Of a DNA stretch of 64,000 nt, positions 8,815 to 20,559 are shown piece after piece (position 1 is the stretch's first letter; each line of letters opens with the position of its first letter). The translations under genes were made by a program, and so were the position numbers. The notes under the pieces are model-generated. The model searched no databases and was not told the origin of the DNA. It saw only the letters and a list, made by a program, of their open reading frames with translations. This stretch comes from Zobellella endophytica (GTDB lineage: Bacteria > Pseudomonadota > Gammaproteobacteria > Enterobacterales > Aeromonadaceae), in assembly GCF_003012775.1 (NCBI RefSeq), contig NZ_PXYG01000002.1, forward strand, positions 620,001-684,000. Reading direction: 5' to 3'.

Positions 8815-10308
8815 CTATTTCAGATGAATCGACATATTGGGCCCGGCCACCGCCTCGTCTTCGAACCAGCGGGCGGTGACGGTCTTGGTTTCGGTGTAAA
8901 ACCGCACCGCCTGCTTGCCGTAGGCGTGCAGGTCGCCGTAGAAGGAGCGGCGCCAGCCGGTGAAGGAGAAAAAGGGCAGCGGCACCGGAATGGGTACGTT
9001 GATGCCCACCTGGCCCACCCGGATCTCGTGCTGGTACTTGCGCGCCGCCGCACCCGAGGCGGTGAAAATGGAGGTGCCGTTGCCGTAGGGGTTGGCGTTG
9101 ACCAGGCTGATGGCCTGGTCCAGGCTGTCCGCCTCCATCAGCAGCAGCACGGGGCCGAAGATCTCCTCCCGGTAGAGACCCATCTCGGGAGTGACGCCGC
9201 TAAACAGGGTGGGCCCCACCCAGTTGCCGCGGGGATAGCCGTCCACCGTGCACTCGCTGCCGTCGAGCAGGCAGTCGGCGCCCTCGGCCTTGCCCCCGGC
9301 AATCAGCCGCAGCACCCGCTCCCGGGCCGCCTGGCTGATGAGCGGGCCGTAACCGGCATCGGGGTCGTCCCAGGCACCGGGCCGCACCCGGGCCATGGCG
9401 TCTTGCAGCTCCGGGATCCAGGCCCTGGCCTCGCCCACCAGCACCGCCACCGATATCGCCATGCAGCGCTGGCCGGCGGCGCCCACCGAGGAGCCCACCA
9501 GGTTGTTGATCACCTGCTGCTTGTTGGCGTCGGGCAGCACCACCATGTGGTTCTTGGCGCCGGCGAAGGCCTGCACCCGTTTCAGGTAGGCGGTGCCGGT
9601 CTGGTAGATATGCTGGCCGGCGGCCACCGAGCCGACGAAGGAGATGGCGCACACCTCCGGGTGTACCAGCAACTGGTCCACCACCTCCTTGCCGCCGTGT
9701 ACCACCTGCAGCAGGCCGTCAGGAGCACCGGCCTGCTTGAACAGCTCGGCCAGCCGCATGGACGCCAGGGGATCCTGCTCCGACGGTTTGAGCACAAAGG
9801 TGTTGCCACAGGCGATGGCGAGCGGAAACATCCACAGCGGGATCATGGCCGGAAAGTTGAAGGGGGTGATGCCCACGCAGACCCCCAGCGGCTGGGTAAG
9901 GCTGTAGCAGTCCACGCCCCGGGCCACGTTTTCCTGGGTCTCGCCCATGCTGAGGGAGGCGATATTGGCGGCCTGCTCTACCACTTCTATGCCCCGCCAC
10001 ACGTCGCCCCTGGCGTCCTCGAAGGTCTTGCCGGTGTCTTCGCTGAGCAGGCGGGCAATGTCGTCGTGGTGCTCCTTCAGCAGCGCCTGGTAGCGCAGCA
10101 TCAGCCGGGCCCGCTCCGGCACCGGCACTTCCCGCCACTCGGCAAAGGCCCGGCTCGCCGCCGCCACCGCCGCCGCCACCTCCTCGGGTGTGGCGCACGG
10201 CAGGCGGGCGATAATCTCCTGGGTGGCCGGGTTGTTCACCTCCAGCCACTCGTGAGTCCGGCTTTGCACCATATTGCCGCCGATGAAGAGCGGTACCTGA
10301 TATGCCAT
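8815..10308 (-). CDS. mmsA: Methylmalonate-semialdehyde dehydrogenase (CoA-acylating)
   Basis: Converts methylmalonate semialdehyde to propionyl-CoA, the last committed step of valine degradation. Length 497 residues, typical for MmsA. The aldehyde dehydrogenase fold shows [42 protein letters not shown] and the catalytic cysteine C282 in [14 protein letters not shown]. The GQRCMA context is the MmsA type. It lies 12 bases after the thiolase gene and is transcribed leftward with the rest of the valine operon. Confidence 0.97.
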   Translation of the reverse strand: MAYQVPLFIGGNMVQSRTHEWLEVNNPATQEIIARLPCATPEEVAAAVAAASRAFAEWREVPVPERARLMLRYQALLKEHHDDIARLLSEDTGKTFEDARGDVWRGIEVVEQAANIASLSMGETQENVARGVDCYSLTQPLGVCVGITPFNFPAMIPLWMFPLAIACGNTFVLKPSEQDPLASMRLAELFKQAGAPDGLLQVVHGGKEVVDQLLVHPEVCAISFVGSVAAGQHIYQTGTAYLKRVQAFAGAKNHMVVLPDANKQQVINNLVGSSVGAAGQRCMAISVAVLVGEARAWIPELQDAMARVRPGAWDDPDAGYGPLISQAARERVLRLIAGGKAEGADCLLDGSECTVDGYPRGNWVGPTLFSGVTPEMGLYREEIFGPVLLLMEADSLDQAISLVNANPYGNGTSIFTASGAAARKYQHEIRVGQVGINVPIPVPLPFFSFTGWRRSFYGDLHAYGKQAVRFYTETKTVTARWFEDEAVAGPNMSIHLK

Positions 10309-10320
10309 TTTCCTGTCCTC

Positions 10321-11502
10321 CTAGAGCAATTCCACTGCCACCGCCGTGGCCTCACCGCCGCCGATGCACAGGGCCGCCACCCCTCGCCTGAGTCCGCGCC
10401 GGCGCAGGGCGTACAGCAGGGTGACGAGGATGCGGGCACCGCTGGCGCCGATGGGGTGACCCAGGGCGCAGGCGCCGCCGTTGACGTTGACCCGCGCCGG
10501 ATCCAGCCCCAGCTCGCGGATGGCCAGCAGGGCGACCACCGCGAACGCCTCGTTGATCTCGAACAGATCCACCTCGCTGGCCTGCCAGCCGAGCTTATCC
10601 AATAGCTTGTTGATGGCGCCGATGGGCGCCAGGGTGAACTCGGCGGGCAGCTGGGCGTGGGTGGCATGGGCCAGCACCCGGGCCAGGGGCCTGAGGCCGA
10701 GCGCCGCCGCCTGCTCGGCGGTGGTCACCACCAGGGCGGCGGCGCCGTCGGAAATGGAGCTGGAATTGGCGGCGGTGATGGTGCCGCCCTGGGCGAAGGC
10801 GGGCTTGAGGGTACGGATCTTGTCGGGTCGGGCCTTGCCCGGCTGCTCGTCGGTGTCCACCAGACGACGGCCCTGCCGCTCCTCCACCGCTACCGGCACG
10901 ATTTCCTCGGCAAAATCCCCTTCGCCGATGGCCCTTTGGGCCCGGGTCAGGGAGGCGATGGCGAAGTCGTCCATCGCCTCCCGGCCGATGCCGGACTTGT
11001 CCGCCGTCTGCTGGGCGAAAGACCCCATCAGGCCGCCCTCGTAGGCGTCTTCCAGGCCGTCGAAGAACATGTGATCCAGCAACTGGCCGTGGCCCATGCG
11101 CAGCCCCGCCCGCGCCTTGGGCAGCAGGTAGGGCGCCAGGCTCATGCTCTCCATGCCGCCCGCTACCATCAGCCGGGCAGAGCCCGCCAGCAGTTGATCG
11201 TGGGCCAGCATCAGCGCCTTCATGCCCGAGCCGCACATCTTGTTGACCGTGGTGCAGCCGACGGCAACCGGCAATCCGGCCCCCAGCGCCGCCTGCCGGG
11301 CCGGCGCCTGGCCCTGGCCGGCGGGCAGCACGCAACCCATCACCACCTCATCCACCCGCTCATTCGCGACCCCGGCCCTGCTCAGGGCGGCCTCGATGGC
11401 CGCGGCCCCCAGTTTGGGCGCCGGTACGGCGCCGAAGTCCCCCAGCAGGGCCCCCATGGGGGTCCGGGCCGCACCGACTATCACTATCTCGCTTTTTGCC
11501 AT
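10321..11502 (-). CDS. Acetyl-CoA acetyltransferase (beta-ketothiolase)
   Basis: Thiolase of 393 residues from the start MAKSEIVIVGAARTPMG. An upstream in-frame ATG at 11538 adds residues absent from the family. The acylated cysteine is C90 in NKMCGSGMKALML. GGACALGHPIGASGAR holds the catalytic histidine, and the second cysteine lies near the C-terminus in ALCIGGGEATAVAVELL. First gene of the leftward operon, it probably cleaves 2-methylacetoacetyl-CoA (isoleucine) and could also turn acetoacetyl-CoA from the leucine pathway into acetyl-CoA. It is divergent from liuA across a 350-bp region. Confidence 0.94.
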   Translation of the reverse strand: MAKSEIVIVGAARTPMGALLGDFGAVPAPKLGAAAIEAALSRAGVANERVDEVVMGCVLPAGQGQAPARQAALGAGLPVAVGCTTVNKMCGSGMKALMLAHDQLLAGSARLMVAGGMESMSLAPYLLPKARAGLRMGHGQLLDHMFFDGLEDAYEGGLMGSFAQQTADKSGIGREAMDDFAIASLTRAQRAIGEGDFAEEIVPVAVEERQGRRLVDTDEQPGKARPDKIRTLKPAFAQGGTITAANSSSISDGAAALVVTTAEQAAALGLRPLARVLAHATHAQLPAEFTLAPIGAINKLLDKLGWQASEVDLFEINEAFAVVALLAIRELGLDPARVNVNGGACALGHPIGASGARILVTLLYALRRRGLRRGVAALCIGGGEATAVAVELL

Positions 11503-11854
11503 GGTGGCTCCATCTGCCGCAGGCCAGTGATGAGGCAAAGGCGATAATAAGGAAGCGACTAAGCCGACCGTGACATGCCAGGGGGCGCGAAGCGCCTGGC
11601 ACCGCCGCCAGCATCGCGAAACGATGATACGGCGGTTTCCGCGACATCCGGCATGTCCGAGCCTACATGGACGTACTTGTGGCGTGTCGGCGTGTCGTTC
11701 CTTTTATCGCCCTGCACCCAATCATCAGTGGCAACCTAAAAATCCTTTATCTATTCAAGCTTAGCCGACCCCTAACAGTCCCATAACAACTATAGTTAAT
11801 TCAGCAATATTGGTAGCAAACGAGCCCAATCTCTCCATCAGCAAGGAGGTTTCC
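11503..11854. promoter_or_regulatory. Divergent control region between the valine/isoleucine and leucine operons
   Basis: Roughly 350 bp without a gene. The left half is taken by repeat family A copy 3 (11546-11706). The right half (11707-11854) is AT-richer and must hold the liuABCDE promoter; it ends with a strong ribosome-binding site AAGGAGGT at 11844-11851 in front of liuA. No liuR-type MerR regulator is encoded next to the operon and I could not recognise its operator here. Confidence 0.5.
11546..11706. repeat. Foldback repeat family A, copy 3 with an enlarged centre
   Basis: Shares GCCGACCGTGACATGCCAGGG and GGCATGTCCGAGCC-ACATGGACGT with copy 1, in the same orientation, and ends GGCGTGTCGGCGTGTCG. 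The AGGGAT loop of copies 1 and 2 is replaced by about 60 bp that contain their own short inverted repeats (GGCGCGAAGCGCC, and CCGCC...GGCGG around ATCGCGAAACGAT). Confidence 0.8.
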
Positions 11855-13018
11855 ATGGCCCCCTATCCGCAACTGAACTTCGGCCTGGGCGAGACCCTGG
11901 ACCTGCTGCGCGACCAGGTCGCCGCCTTCGCCAGCCGGGAAATCGCTCCCCTGGCCGAGGCCATCGACCGGGACAACCGCTTCCCCACCGAACTCTGGCC
12001 CCAACTCGGCGACATGGGCCTGTTCGGCATTACCGTGGCCGAACACTACGGCGGCGTGAACATGGGCTACCTGGCCCAGGTGCTGGCGATGGAGGAAATC
12101 AGCCGGGCCTCGGCGGCGGTGGGCCTGTCCTACGGCGCCCACGCCAACCTCTGCGTCAACCAGATCCACCGCCACGGCAACGAGGCACAGAAAACGCGTT
12201 ACCTGCCCAAACTGCTCAGCGGCGAACACATCGGCGCGCTGGCCATGTCCGAGCCCAATGCCGGCTCCGACGTGGTGTCCATGCGGCTGTCCGCCCGGGC
12301 CGACGGCGATCACTTCGTGCTCGACGGCACCAAGATGTGGATCACCAACGGCCCCGACGCCCAGGTGTTCGTGGTGTACGCCAAGACGGATCCCCAAGCC
12401 GGCGCCCGGGGCATCACCGCCTTTATCGTCGAACGCGATACACCCGGCTTCGGCCAGGCCCAGAAGCTCGACAAGCTCGGCATGCGCGGCTCCAATACCT
12501 GCGAGCTGGTGTTCCAGGACTGCCGGGTGCCGGCGGACAATGTGCTCGGCACCCTGAACGGCGGGGTCGAGGTGCTGATGAGCGGGCTCGACTACGAGCG
12601 GCTGGTGCTGGCCGGCGGGCCGCTCGGCATCATGCAGGCGGCCATGGATCTGGTGGTGCCCTATGTGCGGGAGCGCAAGCAGTTCGGCCAGGCCATCGGC
12701 GACTTCCAGCTGGTGCAGGGCAAGCTCGCCGACATGTACACCCGCATGAACGCCGCCCGCAGCTACACCTATATGGTGGCCATGGCCGCGGACCGGGCCG
12801 CGCTCGGCCGCAAGGACGCCGCCGGGGTGATACTGCTGGCGGCGGAAACCGCCACCCAGATCGCGCTGGACGCCATCCAGCTGTTAGGCGGCAACGGCTA
12901 TATCAACGAGTTCCCCGCCGGCCGCCTGCTGCGGGACGCCAAGCTGTACGAAATCGGCGCCGGCACCTCGGAGATCCGCCGCATGCTGATCGGCCGGGAA
13001 CTGGTGCAGAACCGGTGA
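11855..13018 (+). CDS. liuA: Isovaleryl-CoA dehydrogenase
   Basis: First oxidative step specific to leucine breakdown: isovaleryl-CoA to 3-methylcrotonyl-CoA, with electrons passed to ETF. Length 387 residues from [13 protein letters not shown], the start preceded by AAGGAGGT; an in-frame ATG 45 bases upstream has no comparable site. Acyl-CoA dehydrogenase motifs are [15 protein letters not shown] and [32 protein letters not shown] carries the glutamate in the isovaleryl-specific position, followed by [20 protein letters not shown] and [20 protein letters not shown]. First gene of liuABCDE. Confidence 0.96.
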   Translation: MAPYPQLNFGLGETLDLLRDQVAAFASREIAPLAEAIDRDNRFPTELWPQLGDMGLFGITVAEHYGGVNMGYLAQVLAMEEISRASAAVGLSYGAHANLCVNQIHRHGNEAQKTRYLPKLLSGEHIGALAMSEPNAGSDVVSMRLSARADGDHFVLDGTKMWITNGPDAQVFVVYAKTDPQAGARGITAFIVERDTPGFGQAQKLDKLGMRGSNTCELVFQDCRVPADNVLGTLNGGVEVLMSGLDYERLVLAGGPLGIMQAAMDLVVPYVRERKQFGQAIGDFQLVQGKLADMYTRMNAARSYTYMVAMAADRAALGRKDAAGVILLAAETATQIALDAIQLLGGNGYINEFPAGRLLRDAKLYEIGAGTSEIRRMLIGRELVQNR

Positions 13019-13028
13019 GGATCCAGCC

Positions 13029-14633
<1,605 letters not shown>

Positions 14634-14642
14634 GGAGAAGCC

Positions 14643-15443
14643 ATGAGCGAGCCCCTGTTGCTGCAAGCCTCCCTTCCCGGTGTCTGGGAGCTGGTGCTGA
14701 ACCGGCCCGAACGCCGCAACGCCTTCGACGATGAACTGATCGCCGCCATGAGCACCGGGCTGGAGCAGGCCGCCCGCCAGCCCGGGTTGCGGCTGCTGGT
14801 GCTGCGCGCCAGTGGCAGGCATTTCAGTGCCGGCGCGGATCTGGCCTGGATGCGCCGGGCGGCAAGCCTGAGCGAGGCGGCCAACCTGGCCGACGCCCAA
14901 GCCCTGGCACGACTGTTGTGGCGGCTCGACCATTTTCCCCATCCCACCCTGGCGCTGGTGCAGGGGGCGGCCTACGGCGGTGCCCTGGGGCTGGTCGCCT
15001 GCTGCGACCTGGTGGTGGCCGCCGCCGATGCCCGTTTCTGCCTGAGCGAGGTCCGACTGGGGCTGATCCCCGCCACCATCGCCCCCTATGTGTTGCGCGC
15101 CCTGGGGCCGCGCCAGGCCCGACGCTATATGCTGACCGCCGAGATCATTCCTGTCCGGGAAGCCGAACGGCTGGGCCTGGTACACCTGCTGGCCGAGCCC
15201 GGCCAGCCCCTGGACGAAGCCGCCGCCCCGCTGATCGCGGCGCTCCAGCGCAACGGCCCGGCGGCACAGGGGGCGGCCAAGCAACTCATCAATGACTACG
15301 CCGGCCGCCCCCTCGACGAGGCGCAGCTGCTCGACAGCGCCCGCCGGATAGCACGGATCCGGGTAACGAGCGAGGCCCGGGAAGGACTCGCCGCCTTTCT
15401 CGACAAGCGGCCGCCGGCCTGGGAGGACGAGGATGTTCACTAA
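14643..15443 (+). CDS. liuC: 3-methylglutaconyl-CoA hydratase
   Basis: Crotonase-family hydratase of 266 residues that converts 3-methylglutaconyl-CoA to HMG-CoA. Signatures are LNRPERRNAFDDELI at the N-terminus, HFSAGADLAWMRRAASLSEA, the crotonase segment AAYGGALGLVACCDLVVA, and SEVRLGLIPATIAPYVLRAL. The AYGGALGLVACCD and LGLIPATIAPYV forms match the LiuC/AUH group rather than generic enoyl-CoA hydratases. The last codons overlap the start of liuD by 11 bases, implying translational coupling. Confidence 0.94.
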   Translation: MSEPLLLQASLPGVWELVLNRPERRNAFDDELIAAMSTGLEQAARQPGLRLLVLRASGRHFSAGADLAWMRRAASLSEAANLADAQALARLLWRLDHFPHPTLALVQGAAYGGALGLVACCDLVVAAADARFCLSEVRLGLIPATIAPYVLRALGPRQARRYMLTAEIIPVREAERLGLVHLLAEPGQPLDEAAAPLIAALQRNGPAAQGAAKQLINDYAGRPLDEAQLLDSARRIARIRVTSEAREGLAAFLDKRPPAWEDEDVH

Positions 15444-17400
15444 GCTGCTGGTCGCCAACCGGGGCGAAATCGCCTGCCGCATCATCCGCACCGCCCACCG
15501 GCTCGGCATCGACTGCGTGGCGGTCTACTCCGACGCCGACCGCCACGCCCGCCATGTGGCACTGGCCGACGAGGCCTGGCACCTGGGCCCGGCGCCGGCG
15601 GCCCAGAGCTACCTGAACCAACCCCGGCTGCTGGCCATCGCCCGGGCCGCTGATGCCCAGGCGGTGCACCCGGGCTATGGTTTCCTGTCGGAAAACGCCG
15701 ACTTCGCCCGTGCCTGCGCCGCCGCCGGCCTGGTCTTCGTCGGCCCGCCCGCCGAGGCCATCGCCGCCATGGGCTCCAAGTCCGCCGCCAAGGCGCTGAT
15801 GGAAACCGCCGGGGTGCCGGTGGTGCCCGGCTACCATGGCCCGGCGCAGTCCCCGGAGCGGCTGCGGCAAGAAGCCGGGCGCTGCGGCTTTCCGCTGCTG
15901 CTGAAGGCGGTGGCCGGCGGCGGCGGCAAGGGCATGCGGGTAGTCAACCATATCGATGAGTTCGACGAAGCCCTGGCCGCGGCCCGACGCGAAGCCCTGG
16001 CCGCCTTCGGCGACGACGCCATGCTGCTGGAACGCTACCTGCCCCGGGCCCGCCATGTGGAAATACAGGTGTTCTGCGACCGGCTCGGTCACGGCCTCTA
16101 TCTGGCCGAGCGGGACTGCTCGGTGCAGCGCCGCCACCAGAAGGTGCTGGAGGAGGCACCGGCCCCCAATCTTGCCCCCGCAACCCGGGTGGCCATGGGC
16201 GAGGCGGCGGTGCGCGCCGCCCAGGCCATCGACTATGAAGGGGCCGGCACCATCGAGTTTCTCTATCAGGAGGACGGCCGCTTCTACTTTATGGAGATGA
16301 ACACCCGCTTGCAGGTGGAGCACCCGGTGACCGAACTGGTCACCGGCCTGGATCTGGTGGAATGGCAGCTGCGGGTGGCGGCGGGTGAGCCGCTGCCGCT
16401 GACCCAGGCTCAGGTGACCGTCCGCGGCCACGCCATCGAAGCGCGGGTCTATGCCGAAGACGCCGACCAGGGCTTCCTGCCCGCCGCCGGCCCCCTGCAC
16501 TACCTGCGCGAGCCTGCCACCGGCCCCCGGGTACGGCTGGACACCGGGGTGCGCGAAGGCGACGAGGTGGGCATCCACTACGATCCCCTGGTCGCCAAGC
16601 TGATCGTCTGGGATCCCAGTCGCGAGCAGGCCCTGCACCGGCTGGCCCGGGCCCTGGCCCGGTACCGCATCGGCGGGGTCAGGACCAACCTGCGCTTTCT
16701 GCACGCCCTGGCGGGCTCGGCGCCGCTGCAGGCCGCCGAGTTGCATACCGGCTTTATCGAGCAGCACCAGGAACTGCTCTTTGCCCCGCCAACCCTGTCC
16801 ACCTCCCGGGTGCTGGCCCTGGCCGCCGCCTGCTGGCTGGCGCTGGAGCCGAACGACGAGATCGCCCCCTTCGCCGGCCACTCGGGCTGGTGGCTCAACC
16901 TGCCGGCACGGCGTCGGATGGAGCTGGAATACGGTGGGGAGCGGCATGAAGTCGATATGACCGCTGAAGACCTGGGCTGGCAGGTGGAGAGTGGCGGGCA
17001 CCGTCACCAAGTCCGTGCGCTGCTCGACGGCGACCGGCTGCAGGCGGAGCTGGACGGCGAGCCCCTGCCCTGCCACTGCGCCCGTCACGCCGACCTGCTG
17101 TGGCTGTTCCACCGGGGCGAGCGCTACGACCTGCGCCTGGCCCCGCTCGAGGTCGCCCGGCATCAGGGCGGGCACCAGGCCGGCCTCAGGGCGCCCATGC
17201 CCGGGCTCATCGGCCAGCTGCGGGTGGCGGTGGGCGACACCGTCGCCGCCGGCCAGACGTTGCTGGTGCTGGAGGCGATGAAGATGGAGCACCCCCTGCG
17301 CGCCCCCGCCGCCGGCCGGGTGGCGGAGATCCGCTGCCGGGAAGGCGACCAGGTGAACGAAGGGGATGAACTGCTGCGGCTGGAGGAAGCGGATGGATAG
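15433..17400 (+). CDS. liuD: 3-methylcrotonyl-CoA carboxylase alpha subunit (biotin carboxylase and biotin carrier)
   Basis: Biotin-containing half of methylcrotonyl-CoA carboxylase, 655 residues. The N-terminal biotin carboxylase part starts [20 protein letters not shown], then [14 protein letters not shown], the ATP-grasp glycine loop [14 protein letters not shown], and [20 protein letters not shown] with [21 protein letters not shown] linker follows, then a C-terminal biotinyl domain with the modified lysine in [17 protein letters not shown]. Overlaps liuC at its start and liuE at its end (8 bases). Confidence 0.96.
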   Translation: MFTKLLVANRGEIACRIIRTAHRLGIDCVAVYSDADRHARHVALADEAWHLGPAPAAQSYLNQPRLLAIARAADAQAVHPGYGFLSENADFARACAAAGLVFVGPPAEAIAAMGSKSAAKALMETAGVPVVPGYHGPAQSPERLRQEAGRCGFPLLLKAVAGGGGKGMRVVNHIDEFDEALAAARREALAAFGDDAMLLERYLPRARHVEIQVFCDRLGHGLYLAERDCSVQRRHQKVLEEAPAPNLAPATRVAMGEAAVRAAQAIDYEGAGTIEFLYQEDGRFYFMEMNTRLQVEHPVTELVTGLDLVEWQLRVAAGEPLPLTQAQVTVRGHAIEARVYAEDADQGFLPAAGPLHYLREPATGPRVRLDTGVREGDEVGIHYDPLVAKLIVWDPSREQALHRLARALARYRIGGVRTNLRFLHALAGSAPLQAAELHTGFIEQHQELLFAPPTLSTSRVLALAAACWLALEPNDEIAPFAGHSGWWLNLPARRRMELEYGGERHEVDMTAEDLGWQVESGGHRHQVRALLDGDRLQAELDGEPLPCHCARHADLLWLFHRGERYDLRLAPLEVARHQGGHQAGLRAPMPGLIGQLRVAVGDTVAAGQTLLVLEAMKMEHPLRAPAAGRVAEIRCREGDQVNEGDELLRLEEADG

Positions 17401-18289
17401 GGTCAAGCTGGTGGAGGTGGGCCCGCGGGACGGGCTGCAGAACGAGGCCGCCCGGGTCCCCACGGCGGTCAAGATTGAACTGGTCGAGCGGTTGGCCGAC
17501 TGCGGCCTGCGGCACATAGAGGCGGCCAGCTTCGTCTCGCCCAAGTGGGTACCGCAAATGGCCGACGGCGCCGCCGTGCTGGCCGGTATCCGCCGCAAGG
17601 CCGGAGTGGTCTACTCGGCCCTCACCCCCAACCTCAAGGGGCTGGCGGCGGCCCTGGCCGCCGGCGCCGACGAGGTGGCGGTGTTCACCGCCGCCTCCGA
17701 GTCGTTCTGCCAGCAGAACATCCACTGCTCCATCGATCAGAGCCTGGCGCGCTTCACCCCGGTGCTGGCCGAGGCCCGGGCCCGCCGGATCCGGGTGCGG
17801 GGCTATGTGTCCACCGTGCTCGGCTGCCCCTACGAGGGCGACATCAGCCCCGATGCCGTGGCCCGGGTGGCGGGGGCCCTGTACCGGATGGGTTGCTATG
17901 AGGTTTCCCTCGGTGACACCATCGGCACCGGCACCCCGGGCAAGGCCAGGGCCATGCTGGCAGCGGTGCGCCGGGAGGTGCCGATAACACGACTCGCCGC
18001 CCACTTTCACGATACCTACGGCCAGGCCCTGGCCAATCTCTATGCAGTGCTGGAAGAAGGGGTGCGCATCGCCGACTGCTCGGTGGCGGGCCTGGGCGGC
18101 TGCCCCTATGCCAAAGGCGCCTCCGGCAACCTGGCCAGCGAAGAGGTGGTCTACCTGCTGCACGGCCTCGGCTTCCAGACCGGGGTGGACCTGGCCAGGC
18201 TGGTGGAGACGGGGCACTGGATCAGCCAACAACTGGGCCGGGAAAACAGCTCCAAGGTGGGCCGGGCCCTTGGGCACCAATCAGTTTGA
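17393..18289 (+). CDS. liuE: Hydroxymethylglutaryl-CoA lyase
   Basis: Cleaves HMG-CoA to acetyl-CoA and acetoacetate, the end of the leucine pathway. Length 298 residues. Start [18 protein letters not shown] at 17393 was chosen because the GPRDGLQNE active-site motif must be near the N-terminus; an ATG 27 bases earlier adds unrelated residues. Further signatures are [27 protein letters not shown] (metal-binding histidines) and [14 protein letters not shown], which carries the catalytic cysteine. Last gene of liuABCDE. Sequence character changes soon after its stop. Confidence 0.96.
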   Translation: MDRVKLVEVGPRDGLQNEAARVPTAVKIELVERLADCGLRHIEAASFVSPKWVPQMADGAAVLAGIRRKAGVVYSALTPNLKGLAAALAAGADEVAVFTAASESFCQQNIHCSIDQSLARFTPVLAEARARRIRVRGYVSTVLGCPYEGDISPDAVARVAGALYRMGCYEVSLGDTIGTGTPGKARAMLAAVRREVPITRLAAHFHDTYGQALANLYAVLEEGVRIADCSVAGLGGCPYAKGASGNLASEEVVYLLHGLGFQTGVDLARLVETGHWISQQLGRENSSKVGRALGHQSV

Positions 18290-18744
18290 AATTCTGACCG
18301 GACACCGCCTGATACGCTGTCATTTGGAGCCCAATTTTTCTCTGTGTTACTCGGCCAAAACGTACTACTTCACCGGCACACCGTCACCCCAGCCATGGAG
18401 CTCCGCCGCGCCTCTGACCAGCGTGGATGGCGGGAATGGCGGAACGGCAGGAGCATTTTCCGGCCCTGGCGCGGAGGGCCTGCTTAGTGGTACCTGGTCA
18501 CTGCCGAGAGTGAGCTGCTATTCGGAATGGCAATCTAGCGATAAAGAAGGCGAGTTATGCCAACAATACTCATTATTTGGCAATGTTACGCTAACAACCC
18601 CCCAAAACAGCCTGTTTTCGCAATAACCTTTCGCCATGGCCGACGTATACTGTGGTTATTGTTACAAAGCAGGCCCGGTTATTTAAAACGGTTGATGCCA
18701 CAAGCCAGCGCCCTCAATAACTCATTACCATCAGGAAACCCAAT
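18290..18744. other. 455-bp gene-free stretch upstream of leuA
   Basis: Non-coding by my reading and of lower GC than the liu genes. The left part has no recognisable feature. The right part should hold the leuA promoter: TATACT at 18646-18651 is a good -10 candidate, but no matching -35 is clear. A short frame over 18557-18700 contains a run encoding LWLLLQ, which recalls leucine-rich leaders, but it has no convincing ribosome-binding site and no attenuator hairpin was found. Possibly the left border of an acquired segment carrying leuA. Confidence 0.4.
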
Positions 18745-20430
18745 ATGTCTGCCTTTGATCATCGCAAGTACCGCCCGGCCCCTCGAGTCCCGGCATTCAA
18801 CCGGCAATGGCCCGATCGCAACCTGGATCATGCCCCCATTTGGCTGAGCGAAGACCTCCGCGATGGTAATCAGGCACTGCTGGAGCCGATGACGGTTGCG
18901 CAAAAGCAGCGTTTTTGGCATCAGATTATCAAGGTTGGCATTAAAGAGGTCATGGTCGGCTTCCCGTCCGCCAGCCAACCCGACTATGACTTTGTACGCT
19001 GGCTGATCGAGGAAGAGCAAATTCCCGATGACGTCACTATCGCCGTATTGGTTCAATGCCGCGAACACCTGATTGAGAAGACGTTCGAATCGCTGGCAGG
19101 CGTTAAGCGGGCGATAGTTCATCTCTACAACTCGACCTCAACCATCCAGCGCGAACGGGTATTTGAGATGGATCGCGATGGCATTACCGACATTGCCGTT
19201 CAAGGGGCGGCCTGGGTCAAAACCTATGCGGCCCGGTATCCGGACGTTAACTGGCGCTTCCAGTACTCGCCGGAAAGCTTTTCCAGCACCGAGATCGACT
19301 TTTCGCTGGCCATTTGCGAGGCGGTGATGGACGTTTGGCAGCCAACGCCCGACAACAAGTGTATTCTCAACCTGCCAACTACCGTCGAAGTGGCAGGGCC
19401 GCACCACCACGCGGACCAGATTGAATACTTCTGCCAGCACATCAGCCGTCGCGACAGTGTGATTATCTCGGTGCATACCCATAATGATCGCGGTGGTGCC
19501 GTCGCCTCCGCAGAACTTGCGCTGTTGGCGGGTGCCGACCGCGTAGAAGGAACCCTGCTCGGCAACGGCGAGCGTACCGGTAATATGGATATTGTGACCC
19601 TGGCGATGAATCTGTATAGCCAGGGTATCGATCCTGGATTGGACTTGTCGAATCCGGACGAAATTATCCAGGTCGTGCACGAGTGCACCGGCATTGCCAT
19701 ACATCCTCGCCACCCCTGGGTAGGCGAAATGGTGTATACCGCGTTTTCCGGCAGCCACCAGGACGCCATTCGCAAGTCGCTTAAACATCAAAAGCCCGGT
19801 GAACCCTGGCAGGTGGCCTACTTGCCCATAGACCCCCACGATATCAGCCGCGACTATCAGGCCGTTATCCGCGTTAACAGTCAATCGGGCAAAGGTGGTA
19901 TGGCCTTCTTGCTGGAGCGGGACTACGGCATCAACCTGCCGCGCTGGATGATGCTGGCACTGGCTCCCTATGTGCAAAAAGAGAGCGAGCGGCGTAGTAG
20001 CGAGCTGTCCAGCGAGGTGATTCGTCAGGTGATGTTCGACAACTTCACTCATGATGCCCCCTTGGCACTGGCCGATTACCGGCTCTCTAAAGAACAGCAC
20101 GAGGGCATCGAGGTTACCTTGTGGCAAAATGCTGAAACGCTGCGGCTTTCAGGTACTGGCAATGGTGCGATGTCGGCGTTTACCGACGCATGGAAAAAAC
20201 ACTCGGGTAGTCAGGTGGCGATTCTTGATTACAGCGAGCACTCCCTGGGGGGAGACAGCGAAGCAAACGCCATCGCGTTTGTACAACTGAATATTGACGG
20301 CCAGCGTATTTGTGCCGTTGCCGAAGATAGCGACACCGTGAGCGCGTCGCTGAAAGCGCTGCTGTCCGGTATCAATTTCGCCCAGGCACACCATGCCAAT
20401 AAGCATGAGACGACCCAGATAGAAGCGTAG
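18745..20430 (+). CDS. leuA: 2-isopropylmalate synthase (long, yeast/actinobacterial type)
   Basis: First committed step of leucine biosynthesis: acetyl-CoA plus 2-oxoisovalerate to 2-isopropylmalate. Length 561 residues. The N-terminal extension FDHRKYRPAPRVPAFNRQWP before SEDLRDGNQALLEPM is typical of the long LeuA type found in fungi and actinobacteria and differs from the E. coli type of about 520 residues. The metal-binding HTHNDRGG motif lies mid-protein, and a C-terminal regulatory domain is present. Base composition is visibly lower in GC, with more A/T at third positions than the genes on both sides. It stands alone, with no leuBCD nearby, right after a leucine-degrading operon, which suggests separate acquisition. 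Confidence 0.95.
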   Translation: MSAFDHRKYRPAPRVPAFNRQWPDRNLDHAPIWLSEDLRDGNQALLEPMTVAQKQRFWHQIIKVGIKEVMVGFPSASQPDYDFVRWLIEEEQIPDDVTIAVLVQCREHLIEKTFESLAGVKRAIVHLYNSTSTIQRERVFEMDRDGITDIAVQGAAWVKTYAARYPDVNWRFQYSPESFSSTEIDFSLAICEAVMDVWQPTPDNKCILNLPTTVEVAGPHHHADQIEYFCQHISRRDSVIISVHTHNDRGGAVASAELALLAGADRVEGTLLGNGERTGNMDIVTLAMNLYSQGIDPGLDLSNPDEIIQVVHECTGIAIHPRHPWVGEMVYTAFSGSHQDAIRKSLKHQKPGEPWQVAYLPIDPHDISRDYQAVIRVNSQSGKGGMAFLLERDYGINLPRWMMLALAPYVQKESERRSSELSSEVIRQVMFDNFTHDAPLALADYRLSKEQHEGIEVTLWQNAETLRLSGTGNGAMSAFTDAWKKHSGSQVAILDYSEHSLGGDSEANAIAFVQLNIDGQRICAVAEDSDTVSASLKALLSGINFAQAHHANKHETTQIEA

Positions 20431-20511
20431 GCCAGGTGACTTGACAACGCAGCATCACGTCATCGCCACCGTCGATACACTTCAGCACTAGTGGGCTCAT
20501 TTTTACTCAGC

Positions 20512-20536
20512 CTAAAAAGGCGCCCGCGGGCGCCTT
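20512..20536 (-). terminator. Rho-independent terminator after dctP
   Basis: A perfect 20-base palindrome AAGGCGCCCGCGGGCGCCTT at 20517-20536 is followed on the minus strand by a T-rich run (A-run at 20515-20518). It lies 24 bases past the dctP stop and ends the leftward dctQMP operon. Rightward leuA transcripts would also meet the hairpin, though with fewer T residues after it. Confidence 0.85.
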
Positions 20537-20559
20537 CAAAGTACCAAAACAAGGCGTTA

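Noticed and set aside
8761-10605. A 614-codon open frame on the plus strand opposite mmsA and the thiolase
   Set aside because: Antisense shadow of two well-supported genes; the translation is rich in His, Gly and Gln with no recognisable domain.
18290-18420. Insertion sequence remnant at the left border of the leuA segment
   Set aside because: The change in composition suggests a border, but no transposase fragment or inverted terminal repeat could be identified.
18557-18847. Possible leucine-rich leader peptide gene for leuA attenuation
   Set aside because: The Leu run is short, no ribosome-binding site precedes the ATG, the frame runs into leuA, and no terminator/antiterminator pair was found.
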